Below, piece by piece: positions 48,001-60,200 of a DNA stretch of 64,000 nucleotides; the first letter of the stretch is position 1; each line of letters opens with the position of its first letter. The stretch comes from Liquidambar formosana (Eukaryota; Streptophyta; Magnoliopsida; Saxifragales; Altingiaceae). The stretch lies in assembly GCA_039720395.1 (NCBI GenBank), contig CM077832.1, positions 30,224,316 through 30,288,315 on the forward strand, given 5' to 3'. Below the pieces are notes generated by a model. That model was not told where the DNA came from, ran no database searches, and was given only the letters and a program-made list of their open reading frames with translations. The position numbers and the translations under genes were made by a program.

Positions 48001-49134
48001 TCACCGAGGATGAGAGCGTACAGCTGCTTGTTTGTTTGTAGCTTAGGTTAGTTCAGTTTAGAACCGTCGGATGGTACTATTAAATGTGGTCGTTGAATCC
48101 GAGGACGGATCAACGGCTGTCAATTTAAGAAGGGTTTTTTTTTTTTTTGTTTTTTTAATTTGATAAACAATTAAGGAAGAGGTATTCGTGTTCGTGGGGG
48201 TGGGGGTAGGGGTGGCGTTAGAGAGCAATGAAATGAATGCGTATGATGAGGAGGGGAACGTGGGGGTGGTGGGGGCCCATCCAGCAATATGAGGAGTTTT
48301 TTGGGCTATTATCATAATTAATGTATAGAGACGGTGGGGCGTGTGGGGCCCACAGGGGGGTGAGGGTTCGGTTGGTCGGTCGATGACACCAGAGGTTAGG
48401 GTGCGGAGACCAAAAGACCGTTGATTTGCTGAAAAGAGAATTTGTATTACACGGGCGTATATATCTTTTTTATTACCTTATTCGCAAGGTCCCAGGCCCC
48501 ATACTTATTCGTGGTTGCCCTTTTTCATCCTTCCGCTCCACTGTTGCCTGCTTGTTCTCTCCGCCTTTTCCATTTTCATCAAAAACAAAAAAAATTAAAA
48601 AAAATTTGTATATTAATCTAGTGGTGCAACTTGTTCTTAAATTGTCAAAACACTTGCCATGTTCAAAGGTTACCAGTTTTCGTGAATTTTTTTTTGGTAG
48701 ACGATAAAAAGGGTACCTGGACTTTGACGCACCTGCACACATTTATTTATTATTCTAAAATTACAAATCTATCCCTCATTTGTATATATAGATATGTATT
48801 TTAAATTTTTTTATTTTAGAACAATCACATTAACTTCCCTTGAAGATTGGTAAAAGTACACCGTCCTCCTTAACATTTGAAAAATAAAAATCTACCCCGA
48901 TGTGTGAAGAAATAACCGATTTGACTAACCACCAAGTGCTTTATTACGTGGCCTTAGAACAAACCGCAGGGTCAAACTCAAATTAGTTTTCGTGAGTTGA
49001 ATTATCAGATTGTATCTAGCTCCGTTCATAAGCTTGATAGGCAACACTCTCAAAATGATACTTCATATAGGGAGCGATCTCAAAAGCAAAACCTAGGTGG
49101 AGCCAAGCTCAACACAATTTCTAACGTGCCTATA
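48001..49134. other. Intergenic upstream of the U-box gene
   Basis: No supported gene. ORFs at 48058-48315, 48426-48707 and 48473-48742 overlap on opposite strands and carry low-complexity runs. G/C homopolymer-rich patches occur around 48195-48360. Confidence 0.4.
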
Positions 49135-49147
49135 ACTCCTTATTGCA

Positions 49148-49358
49148 AATCAATGAGAATTGGCCTAATAGTAAAGGGGTGAGCTGTAAAATCAGACATC
49201 CCGGATTCGAAACTAGCCAATCACTCTTAACTAGCCACCAACTAGGCTATTAGTATGGGCATTAAACGATCTCATGGGATGGTAGCCCCACGTGGGGAGT
49301 GGGGATTAGTTGGACTCTGATAGTTCGGACACTTCGTTGCTTGGCCAATAAAAACAAA
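49148..49358 (+). mobile_element. tRNA-derived SINE (about 211 bp)
   Basis: A perfect 13-bp target duplication ACTCCTTATTGCA lies at 49135-49147 and 49359-49371. Pol III box A-like TGGCCTAATAG (49161-49171) and box B-like GGATTCGAAAC (49203-49213) are spaced as in a tRNA head. The 3' part is tRNA-unrelated (GGTAGCCCCACGTGG, TTCGGACACTTCGTTGC) and ends in an A-rich tail AATAAAAACAAAA. Copied by LINE machinery in trans (family knowledge). The 3' sequence is like other plant SINEs I recall, but no family is assigned. Confidence 0.85.
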
Positions 49359-49371
49359 ACTCCTTATTGCA

Positions 49372-49807
49372 TGTTGCAACTTTCAATCATTCGGACCTTA
49401 TTTAGATGGAGACAAATGATTTGAAGCTTGCAAAGCACTATCACTAATTGAGTTCACAACATTTATCTTAATTGTAGTTCGATGATCATCTTTAATTACG
49501 GTTAAACTATTTAATCATGGTTACATAGTTATAACCATGGTCAAGTTAACCTAATCACGAGCTAACGATTACTTCATGACCATGGTTAAGCTCTAACTAA
49601 GGATATCGGTCACTTATAAATTGGAGAAAGATTTATTACTGCATGTATAATGATACATTCATTCTCCTTAATTCAATTCTTCCTATATAGAAACCACTAC
49701 TGACTTAAGCGTTGGTGGGCTCTTGCAAATCCACCAACTTTGTTTCTAGAGACACTGCAAAATCCGCCCCATCTTCCTTGTTCTGTTTTTCCCAATACAC
49801 AAGAGGT
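49372..49807. other. Intergenic between the SINE and the second MULE
   Basis: No gene. Contains repeated ATGGTTA/TAACCATGG words around 49500-49590 that form small inverted repeats. Confidence 0.4.
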
Positions 49808-50247
49808 TTTAATTTAGAGAAAATTAGTAATAACCCCTATTAGGGGTTTGCCTTTAGCAAAAAAAACCCTACTTAAGATTTAATAATTTAATAACCTCTT
49901 TTTTTAAGTTTTTATTTGTGATAAGATAAATCTATGATTTTATATACCAATTATACCCTTTGTTTGACAATTTCATATCTCATGTATAGCAGACATAGGA
50001 AAAACAGATTTCCATCTTAAGATACAGAAGAGTAATCGTTTTTGTGGGGATATGATTTCGTGGGAGAGAGATTTCGACTCCATCATGTTTCTCTCTCTTA
50101 AAACCAGCGCCGATGGAGGGAATTCAAATTTGAATTCCAAAATTTTCTCTCTTCAGGTGGTTGCAAGAGATTCCGTTTGAGTTCGAAGGTGTTCATAGTT
50201 TTATCTATTTCGATCGTTTTCTCATATTTTTATTGAATCATTACTAG

Positions 50248-50485
50248 CAACAGTATCAAAGTACTGTTGTTTGTATTTTATAACATGTTTTTTGTACTAG
50301 TAACAGTATCACTTCACTATTGTTTTGGAAATAACCCACAGATTTTTGTTGAATCATTACTAGCAACAGTATCAGAGTACTGTTATTAGTATTTATAACA
50401 TGTTTTTTTGTACTATCAACAGTATCACTTCACTGTTGTTTTAAAACTAACCCATATATCATGCAACAGTACCAAATTACTGTTG
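50248..50485 (+). repeat. Five serial hairpins CAACAGTA-N6-TACTGTTG
   Basis: 22-base units start at 50248, 50301, 50364, 50417 and 50464. Each has two 8-base arms and a 6-base loop. The first and last have perfect arms; the others have one or two mismatches. The first four belong to a 116-bp tandem duplication (TTGAATCATTACTAGCAACA at 50233 and 50349); the fifth lies outside it. Confidence 0.8.
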
Positions 50486-50601
50486 TCAGTATTATAACAT
50501 GTGTATCTGCATAACAGCATTAGCTTACTGAACATAATTATTAACAACAAACTGGTACTGTTATGTCAATATACATGTTATAGTACAAAAACAGTGAACT
50601 A

Positions 50602-50901
50602 ATGCTGTTGATAGGTTCCTTGCAAATGCAGATTTATGGTGGTGAGATCACGTTCAGCAAAAAGGAAGGGCAATTTTTCAATGTAAAGAACCAAACGCTT
50701 GACTTGGGGTGTGATCGCAAACACACTGAGGTCCCTGATGAAAAGGATGAAGAAGAAGAAGATGTTGATAAGAAGAAAGGTCAAGACATCCCAACTGAAG
50801 AAGAAGAAGAAACAAGTGAACAGGAAAGTGATCTTCAATCCGTGTTTTCCAAATCGTTTGGTTCTATTGGGGGATGCTCGTATATGAAGAAAAAACCTTA
50901 G
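50602..50901 (+). CDS. Short acidic ORF inside the MULE, possible captured exon
   Basis: 99 codons. The C-terminal half is rich in Glu/Lys (EKDEEEEDVDKKKGQD, TEEEEETSEQESD), then SVFSKSFGSIGG. No known domain. Codon structure looks less random than the surroundings, and a possible splice acceptor (TTGCAAATGCAG) precedes it at about 50620-50632, so the real exon, if any, may start there. It could be a host gene fragment carried by the MULE or just a GAA-rich chance ORF. Confidence 0.25.
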   Translation: MLLIGSLQMQIYGGEITFSKKEGQFFNVKNQTLDLGCDRKHTEVPDEKDEEEEDVDKKKGQDIPTEEEEETSEQESDLQSVFSKSFGSIGGCSYMKKKP

Positions 50902-51394
50902 AACGGATGTTTGGTGCTATGTTTAATGATGGAAAGTCATTTTTGGAAAGATTTTTTTGTTCTGTACATTTATATATTTCCGCCGGAAACAATGGAATGT
51001 GGGAAGGTGAGAAGCCTGTTTTTTTGCCCTGTGTGTAACATGGCACAGTTGTAAATTAAGGGAACTTTTAAAAACAAGGGTCTATTAGTCTTTTTACTGT
51101 CAAATGGGGTTTTTGCTAAACGTCAGTTTTAATGAGTTCTATTATCTTAGAACTCCTATACATAGGGGTTTTGGCCAAAATTCCCTTTAATTTATTTACA
51201 TTCACTTCTCTTCCGTTAGTTCACCTTTAGACGGTTTTGAGCTTGAGTACAAAATGACTTTTTACTCCCACTTAATGTAATGACCTTTCTAACCCCAACT
51301 CCATTTTCTTCTCTGTAACTAGATTTGAACCCACCTATCTAAAATCTCCTTCTTCATCAACCTTCACCAGACAACCCACTACGACCTCAACAAC

Positions 51395-51950
51395 CAAACC
51401 TGTCAATGGATCAGATTTTTATCCGAATCTGATTCAAATTTGATCCGAAAATTAGGATATGATAAGAGAATTGTGATCCGTTAATCCATTAATAATCTGA
51501 ATCCGATAATTAGTTACTTAACAAATAAAATATGGATATTGACTAATCTAATCTGATAAAAATCCAATCCGATGAATTGAATAATATATTAGATTATATA
51601 TTTTATTAATTATTAGTTTACCACATATTTTTGGTTTTTATGAACATTAAATAATAAAAATGTTAAAATTTTTTCTCAAATTAAAAATATTTTTTTCTTA
51701 TGATTATAAAAATTTTAAGAAGTTCTATTTTTTCCCCTAAAATTCATGCCAATTTTTTGTTAGCTATACATTTCGAAGATTACTGGATTAGATCAAATTT
51801 TTGGATTGGACATCCGAAAATTACAAATTCGGATATGAATTTGTGTTTTATTGATCCGTTAGATTGTCGGACCGGATCAAAGTTATTCCTTATCGAATTA
51901 GATTCGAATATACCTTAATCCGGTCTGAATCCGATCCATTGACAAGTCTA
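51395..51950. mobile_element. hAT-type MITE (556 bp)
   Basis: A perfect 8-bp TSD TCAACAAC lies at 51387-51394 and 51951-51958. The TIRs are CAAACCTGTCAATGGATC on the left and TAGACTTGTCAATGGATC in reverse complement on the right, with GGATT/AGATT just inside. Subterminal repeats AATCYGAT and ATCCGAAT occur on both sides. The ORF at 51700-51918 is incidental. Confidence 0.92.
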
Positions 51951-51958
51951 TCAACAAC

Positions 51959-54705
51959 TATCTTCCTTCCTAATTCTTGAAAGTGATCACCACCATTATT
52001 GCAATATCTAAACCTGAATGAGAAAATGATTATCATGGTTGTATAAGTAACACTGAATGAGTAAAGGATTACTATGGTAGTAGAGTTTGTTAGTAACTAG
52101 AGCAAGTGCACACACCACCATCCACTAACAATCAACCATAAGATATAATTTTCAGGTCAAGTTATATAGCAAACCCTCATCCGCTCACTTAGGTTGTAGA
52201 TCCTAACTTGATAAGATTGAGGAGTTAGGATACACTCATAACTCATAAGCAAAATACAAGTTGGCCATAGTCCAATAGTATAAGACTTCTTTTACAATTA
52301 CTCCAACATCTTTTTCCTTAAATTAATAACCCTTTTTGTCTACTTTCTGATAAAAATATCATTTTATACACCACAACCTCACTGTTCTTCTTCTCTCCCA
52401 CATTTTCATTCTCTCCCAAGGTTACCATCGGTACTAACTTTAACCGGATATCTAGCTTTAACCAACTTTCGAGGACTGTTCGACCACCAATGACCCTACC
52501 CCCAATCTTCTTTATCTTTGGCAACCGGCTTAACGTTGACGAGATTCAAGCCTCTCCTCTACCTTCAAACACTGCCTTTCTCACGTTATTATTGCCACAT
52601 CTTCCTTCTTCTTCATTGATGTACTCACCATGGCTGCTGTTACATCTTCCTTCTTCTTCGTTGACGCACTCATCATGGTTGCTTCTTTATAATCTTAACA
52701 ACAAAAGGAAGCCCTAACCCATCAAAACCTACTAGTTGGATCGCTATCGCCATCAACATCATTGTCTTCTTCTTCTTCTTCCTTGAAACTCATTTCTGTT
52801 TGGATTACAAGAAAAATAGAATAATATAAAATGTTATTTACAAAAAGTTATGTAATTTATATAGAAAACAGTCACACTTTACTATTTTATGCTATTAAAA
52901 ATTTATATAGAAAGTAATAACAGTTTATTATTTTGTATTACAAAAAATTTCAATAGAAAATAGTTATAATTTACTATTTTATGTTATTAAAAACATTCTT
53001 CATGATTGGGTCAAACCAAAGACAAGTAACAACCCCCAAAAAATCTATCATCACAACAAAACCTCCATGGGAGGTGTTGCTAGGACTGTGGTGGCTATTC
53101 TAAGCTATAGTCGTGGTAGAGATTAATTACATTTTACTATTTTATGCTCGTAAAAATTTCTATAGAAAACAGTAATAGTTTACTATTTTATAGCGTTTAC
53201 GATTGGTTGAAAACAAACAAAAACATCAGCCCCAAAAAACTTATCATCATAACATAAACAGTTTTGGTGGGGAAAAAGGGAGAAAAACAAAAACAAAGAA
53301 AAAAAAATAAAGAAGAAAGAGAGAAGAGAGATAGGTTTCGCCCTCGCCCTTGGGCACAGAACTTCACCAAAGATGGTGATAGCTTACTATCTTGGGCAAT
53401 TTAGTCTTTAAATCATAACTGAGGGTCAATTTAGTCTTTTTCAAATGCATTACTCATTTTGGTAAGAACAATCTTGACATATTTTAAGGTTTCTAGCATT
53501 ACATCAACTATTCTGTTGATTAATCTAATTTTCAATGAATGGAAATAAGGTGAATATGCTAAAACCTTATGGGTAATTCTATAATACCCACAAGGTTTTT
53601 AAGATACATACTCATTTACCATTTGAAGTAGTCCAAAATAGCCCACTTACCATTTGAAGTGATCCACTTCAACTTTCATTTGAAGTAATCAACTTACCAT
53701 TTAAAGTGACCTTATGGGTATGGTACCCAATTTTTTGCTAAGATACCATAAAATTAGCCAAACAGGGGGAGTGTCAATTATTAGCGTAAAAGGACATCGG
53801 TGTAATTTTGTCAAATTTTAGAGGAGATTAATGTAATTTTTAATTTTAATTTATATATTTTCGTCCTTACTATTCCTCCATCATCATAAGGAATAAAATA
53901 TTTATATTAAAAAAAGAACAAAATACTAGGATATATGTTATGTCTTTCATTTATTATATCACCGTACTATTAACAACGATATTATATATTTATCTTTTCA
54001 GAAAAGATATATATATATATATATATATAAAATATTATTAACAAATTATTCATATTTAAAATAGCATCTGTTCTGTTTTATATATAAAAAAAATTATTCA
54101 ATTTCTCGAGAAATTGACTAAGAAGATAACTTAAAACTTAATAAATACATACTCATCGATATATATTTGTAGTTTCTTTTCACATCGTTAATGGTGTTTT
54201 GAAGGCACGTATAACTTTCCAGGATGGATCTAGCAATCCATATGAAAGGGAATGAAGAGGGATTTGAAACTTAAACCCACAAGTTATATAAATAAAAGAA
54301 AAAAAAAACAGAAGAAAAGGAATGTGAAATTGAATTAATGGTCCATTTCCATTACCTTGTAGAAATTGGTACACTTTAACTACCGTGTAGAAAAATGTGA
54401 ACCCATTTCTAAGGCAAAGTGAAATTGAATTAATGGTCCATTTCCATATGAAGTCTAAGCACCCACTCTCACGCTTGTTGCATTTTTCTTTTCAGTAGAT
54501 AATGATGGTTTCATTAATTTCACATGTAGATGACGTCCTCCTCAAGATCGAGTAGACCATGAGTGTAAGACCATATCAATTTCCCTTTTCCTTTTTTCTT
54601 TTCCTTTTTTTTTTTTTTTTGTTCCATATTTGACCATGTTCTAGATGTATCTCATCTCATCCCTATTTACTCCGTATTACAAAAACTGACATGTTTCAAT
54701 ACGTA
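51959..54705. other. Intergenic, AT-rich
   Basis: No supported gene. ORFs at 52318-52524, 52490-52717 and 54180-54374 have no domain. A local repeat cluster is at 52850-53190. At 53610-53710, ACTTACCATTTGAAGT-like words repeat three to four times. A (TA)n run is at 54007-54030. Confidence 0.4.
52850..53190 (+). repeat. Imperfect repeats of an ATAGAAAACAGT..TTTACTATTTTATG unit
   Basis: The motif 'atagaaaacagt' or 'atagaaa.tag', followed by 'tttactattttatg', recurs about five times with 30-165 bp between copies. It is strongly AT-rich. No coding frame. Confidence 0.65.
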
Positions 54706-54859
54706 GGGCAATTATAGATTGGTCCGGCTCCAGGCTAAATAATTACGGTTAATAGTCATTTATAGTTTTATTAATAGTCATTTACAAGTAAATTAGTAGT
54801 TATTTATATTGAACTGTAATTCATTGCCCTAGCCGGCCGGACCAATCTGTAATTTCCCC
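54706..54859. mobile_element. Foldback MITE (154 bp)
   Basis: The left end GGGCAATTATAGATTGGTCC pairs with the reverse-complement right end GGGGAAATTACAGATTGGTC; both continue CGGC. The interior repeats AATAGTCATTTA. No clear target duplication. Confidence 0.65.
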
Positions 54860-57028
54860 AAAACAAAAATTGAAATGGTTAAAAAAAGGGTGGTTTGAAA
54901 TATCAAAGCTGATGGTGTGATATGCCTCACTAAGCACTTAAATGGTTAAATGGGTTTGGTGTTAAATTTGAACGTACGTGGATTGGCATGACAGAGACGC
55001 GAGTTTCGTGTGCATTAAAATTTCAAAGACAAGGACCCAATAAATGCAATTGACCAAACCTAACACATTTGAGGTTTTTTTTTTTTTAATTCCTAATTCC
55101 GCCAAAGTCCAATTTTGGGTGGATCTGCACCACACGGCATTGCTTGCCGATTCAAAGTCAATTTCTCTTAAATTTTCAAACTTCAAATTAGGGGCAACTC
55201 AGTCCAACTAATATTTTCCATGTAGTATGCTATTATGCAACGACTCTCATGCAGAGACTACGACTTTCCCCCAGAGACTACAAAGCCTATATAGTACTTA
55301 ATTGCTGAGGGATCGGATCCCATGCATAATCTCATACATTAATTGTTACGTGGACCTCTCACTGCAAACCATGTGGGATCTAATGCCCATGCATGTATGG
55401 ATCCCTTATTGCGAACCATGTGAGACTCACGCATGATCCCATGACTTCTTGTGCACGTGGGCCCATCTTCTTAAAGTATGTGGATGGGGCCTATTTGTGA
55501 CCCTAACCATATGAGGATCCGTTGTTAAGTCATCGCAAATCATGTGAGACCCACGAAGGACCCTCTTTACAAAGAACGTGAAACCCTATGTATGACCCAA
55601 TGCATTGCTATGGGACCCTCATTATAAAAAGGTCAAGAGTTCGGAAATTAGGTTAAAGTTGTGTCTAATCTTTTAGGGTAATCTAGTTTTTAAATAAATT
55701 AAAATCATAATTGATATATAAAAAAAAGAATTTATACGTTATTTAGTATAAACAAATTTATAACAAAAATAGACGTGAAAAAATCAAAATTGATTAGATT
55801 TTTTCTTTTGGTCAAAGTTTTCATATTTCTCAACCAACCCGTAAATTGAAGAATTATTGCAATTTATGAGGATTCTTCAATCTCTTTTTTCTGACCGTAT
55901 GGACTTAAAAATCCTTGCTGGAACTTGGAAGACTCGAGTGACTTTTGCTGGAGGGAACTTCATTTTTCTTAATTTGCGGAGAAAAGTCAGATTGGAATTG
56001 TCTTCTACTCTATGTATGTGGGATCCACTTTAGCTCACATAATAGCAATCACACGTCTCTTGTAGTATCTGGGCCCATCGTCCTCAAGCTGAGCCAGCGC
56101 GCAACAGTTTCATTTGGGTAAACCTTCCTCATTATTTATTTATTTATTTATTAATGTATTTTTATTTTCCATTCATTTTATTCTTTCAATTCAATTATTC
56201 TTAATTATAAAAATGGTTATAATAAAAAATTGATAGATAGTGGGATGTATTTTAATATTATCCACTCTCTTTTTATAGTGGGTTTTTTTTTTTCATTTTT
56301 CAAAAATAAAATAAAAAATTAGAAATTTTAAAGTCAATAATATATCTTTAAAATATTTTGTTTGAACTTTCAAGTTAAGAATTAAAAATATTTTTTCCTC
56401 ATAAATTGATGGAAAGAGAGAAAAAAACTACTAAGAAGCCTGAGAAAGGTATTATTTTTTAGGTTGCATTTGGAAGAAATTACAGGCATCATTATAAATA
56501 AATGTCCGATGACCCACCAAAAAAAAAAAAAGAAAAAAAATTGCAAAACTGCACCAATTGATTAAATTTTAAGATATTGCAACTAGAAATAAAGTGGAAT
56601 TTCATTTTTTTTTTTTTTTTTTTTTTTTTGGGTTCATGCAGATAGTCAATAGCCCACTTAACAAGAGGTAGTCGATCTTACTTGCCGTATCCCTTCATCC
56701 ATAATTCAATGTATTTTTATATATTTGAACCGACGATCTCTCATAAACAAGTGGACAATATTAACAATTAAACTAAAAAGTCTTGGGTCAATGGCCCTTG
56801 AGTTTAATGACATATTTCATCCCAATAGAAGTATGGGTTTAAAGAGGTTTTGATTTCAACTCCGCGTGGATGTATTTATGGATGTATGTTATCTTATCAT
56901 TTGGCTAAAAAAAAAAAAAAAAAAAAAGACTTGGGTGGAAATAAAGGGGAATTTTATCGCGAATCCTTTGCCACCAAACATGCAATGGCTCTTGTCTTCT
57001 CAATGGACCCATTTACTAGTTAATGAAC
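54860..57028. other. Intergenic, with a degenerate ATGTGRGACCCA repeat
   Basis: No supported gene. Between 55340 and 55620, phrases like AACCATGTGAGACTCACG and CATGTGAGACCCACGAAGG recur five or six times at irregular spacing. T- and A-runs occur at 56606-56628 and 56909-56928. Confidence 0.4.
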
Positions 57029-57202
57029 GAGTGAGTCTTCTATATAACCGTGACACGATAAGTTGGTGTCACGGGTTAATGGGAGTAAAACAAAATGAGA
57101 TTATGATGTCAAAAAATATTTTGATAATCTCACATTTTTTTTAATTTTCATTGGTTTGCGACATCACATTAGTCGTATTATAATAACATATAAGTTTTTC
57201 TC
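57029..57202 (-). mobile_element. MITE copy 2 of the 172/174-bp family
   Basis: Same family as 41529-41700 but in the opposite orientation. The left end GAGTGAGTCTTCTATATAAC equals the reverse complement of copy 1's right end. The right end, in reverse complement, is GAGAAAAACTTATATGTTAT. The shared core is TTTTTGACATCATAATC versus TTTTTGACTTTACAATC. The target duplication is eroded. It abuts the LINE. Confidence 0.8.
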
Positions 57203-57205
57203 ATT

Positions 57206-60200
57206 AAACATTAGTTTTTATGGAAACTAAGCTTCATAAGGGTGAAATGGAAAAGGTAAAATTCAAATTGGGTTTCTCTCATGGTTTAATTTGTGAAGCT
57301 CACAATCGTGCAGGAGGTTTAGCTTTATTGTGGCGGTCAGATATGGAGGTGGCTGTTCAGAGTTATTCAGGCAACCATATTGATGCTAGTATTTCTGAGG
57401 CAGGGGTTGCTAAATGGCGTATCACTGGGTTTTATGGCCATCCGGAGCTGTCATTGCGGAAATTGTCATGGGATTTGTTGGTGACGTTGTATTCTCATTC
57501 GGCACTTCCGTGGTTGTGTGTGGGCGATTATAATGAGATACTTGAAGCAGGTGAAAAATGGGGTAGAGTGCCAAGAGCTGAATGGCAGATGCGGGATTTT
57601 CGATATGCAGTCACAAGATGTAACCTTAAAGATTTGGGCTTTCACGGTCCAAAATTTACGTGGTGTAATAATAGGTCAGGGCTGGCATGCGTTAAAGAGA
57701 GGCTTGATCGAGTTCTAGTGTCAATGGGATGGAGCCATATGTTCCCATTTGCGAATGTGGAAAACCTCGTCTGCAGTGCTTCAGATCACCTACCCATTTT
57801 GGTTGATACAGATGGTTCTGTAGGGGGGATAGGAAGGAAGAAGAGGCGCTTTCATTTTGAGGCCATGTGGGTTAGAACTGAGGATTGTGAGCAAATTGTT
57901 AGGGCTGGCTGGGCTGATCTGGGATCGGGGTCTGCAATGTTTTGCGTTAATGAGAAAATTAAGGCTACTAGAATGCAGTTGATAGCATGGAATAAAGCTA
58001 CTTTTGGCAATGTTCATCGACAACTTAGGAATATGCGCGAGCAACTTAGAGCAATTAAGCAGGGGCCGGCTACTGTTCCAGCTATTGATGAGGAGAAACG
58101 GATTATGCAACAAATGGACGAGCTTCTTGCTCGAGAGGAGATTATGTGGCGTCAACGATCTCGTGTCACTTGGCTACAGGAGGGTGATAAAAATACGGCT
58201 TTTTTCCACAACAGGGCTTCACAGCGAAATAAAAAAAATTTGATTAAGGGTATAAGGGATAGCCAGGGGCAATGGCAAGACGAGGCGAATCAAATTGAAG
58301 ACATTGTGGTGGGCTACTTCAAGAATATTTTCTCTTCTTCAGACCCACAAATTACGGATATTGCTTTGGAGGGGATTGATAAACGGGTCACTGAAGAGAT
58401 GAATTTGGCTCTCACACGAGAGTTTCAACCTCATGAGGTACGTGATGCACTTTTCCAGATGCATCCTAGTAAATCTCCTGGACCCGATGGTATGTCAGCC
58501 CTTTTTTACCAAAAATATTGGCATATTGTTGGGCCAGATATTACCCAAGCCACTTTGCATTTCCTTAGAGGTGGTACTATGTTGAAGAATTTCAATTACA
58601 CACATATTGTATTGATGCCTAAAACAGATAGCCCTGAGTTTATCACCCAGTATCGGCCAATCAGTCTTTGCAATGTGGTTTACAAGATAATTGCCAAAGT
58701 TTTGGCTAACCGACTTAAAACTATTTTACCTCATATTATTTCGGATAGTCAGAGTGCTTTTGTGCTTGGTCGGCTTATTACAGATAACGTTCTAGTAGCC
58801 TTTGAGTTGATGCATTTTCTAAAAAATAAACGGCAAGGCAGGGATGGTTATTTTGCTCTAAAGCTCGACATGAGCAAGGCATATGATAGGGTGGAGTGGA
58901 CATTTCTTGAAAAAATTATGGAGAAGTTAGGTTTCTCAAGAACCTGGGTACGGTTGATTATGGCTTGTGTAAGCACTGTGTCCTATTCGGTATTATTTAA
59001 TGGTAATCAATGTGGCTATTTCCATCCTTCTAGGGGGCTCCGTCAAGGGGATCCCCTTTCGCCTTATCTTTTCCTACTGGTTGCAGAGGGTTTGACTGCA
59101 ATGCTTATGAAAGCAGAGAGGGAAAGTAGGCTGACTGGGATTTCTATTTGCAGAAGGAGTCCTAGGATATCGCATCTCTTTTTTGCAGATGATAGTATTT
59201 TATTTGGCAAGGCTTCGGAGACCGAGTGTAGAACAATCATGGATATCCTTCATCAATATGAGGCTGTGTCTGGGCAACAAGTTAATCTCGAGAAATCCTC
59301 TATATTTTTTAGCAGAAATACCAGCTATGAGCAGCGGAATCTTCTCAGAAGTATATTGAGTATCTCTCAAGAAAGCAACCATGGCAAATACTTGGGTCTG
59401 CCAACACTCATTGGAAAAGCTAAAAAGGAAGTGTTCAGCATTATTAGGGAACGGGTGTGGAAGAAATTGCAGGGTTGGAGAGAGAAGTTGTTGTCAAAGG
59501 CAGGGAAAGAGATCTTAATTAAGGCAGTAGCGCAGGCTATCCCTACCTATGCTATGAGCTGCTTTAAAATTCCTTTGTCTCTCTGTGACGAAATCAAGGC
59601 GATGATTAGTAATTTTTGGTGGGGTCAAAGTGTCGATGAAAGGAAGATACACTGGTTACGTTGGGAATTGTTATGCTACGCTAAGAAAGATGGTGGATTG
59701 GGGTTTCGAGATTTTCATATTTTTAATAATGCTCTACTTGCCAAGCAAGCATGGAGATTGGTTACGAATGAGAACTCCCTAGTGGCTAAAGTAATGAAGG
59801 CTAAATACTATCCTCATGGAAGTTTTTTTGATTCCAGTCTTGGCCTGAATCCGAGCTATTCTTGGCGCAGTATATGGGGTGCAAAAGAGGTGTTGGGCAG
59901 AGGGGTCCGTTGGCGGATAGGGGATGGCAAGTCAGTGGGCATATGGAAGGAGAAATGGATACCCATACCGACTTCCTTTCGAGTGATCTCGCCCATAAAT
60001 ATACTTACTGAAGATGCTATGGTCAGTGAGTTAATTGACGTTGAAAAAAAGGAATGGAAAAGCAATTTGGTGGAGAGTATTTTTCTGCCCCATGAAGCAG
60101 CACTTATTTGTCAAATTCCCCTTAGTTTTAGACTGCCTGCCGATAGGCCAATGTGGCATTACAATTCTAAGGGGGTGTTCACTGTCAGAAGCGCCTACCT

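Larger units (their letters stand above)
49817..51185. mobile_element. Mutator-like non-autonomous element (1,369 bp)
   Basis: A perfect 9-bp TSD TTTAATTTA lies at 49808-49816 and 51186-51194. The left end GAGAAAATTAGTAATAACCC and the reverse-complement right end GGGAATTTTGGCCAAAACCC share CCCCTAT just inside. Subterminal AGCAAAAACC-type words recur at both ends. The interior has a small-hairpin run (50248-50485) and a short acidic ORF (50602-50901). A partial relative sits at about 62224-62367. No transposase. Confidence 0.78.
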
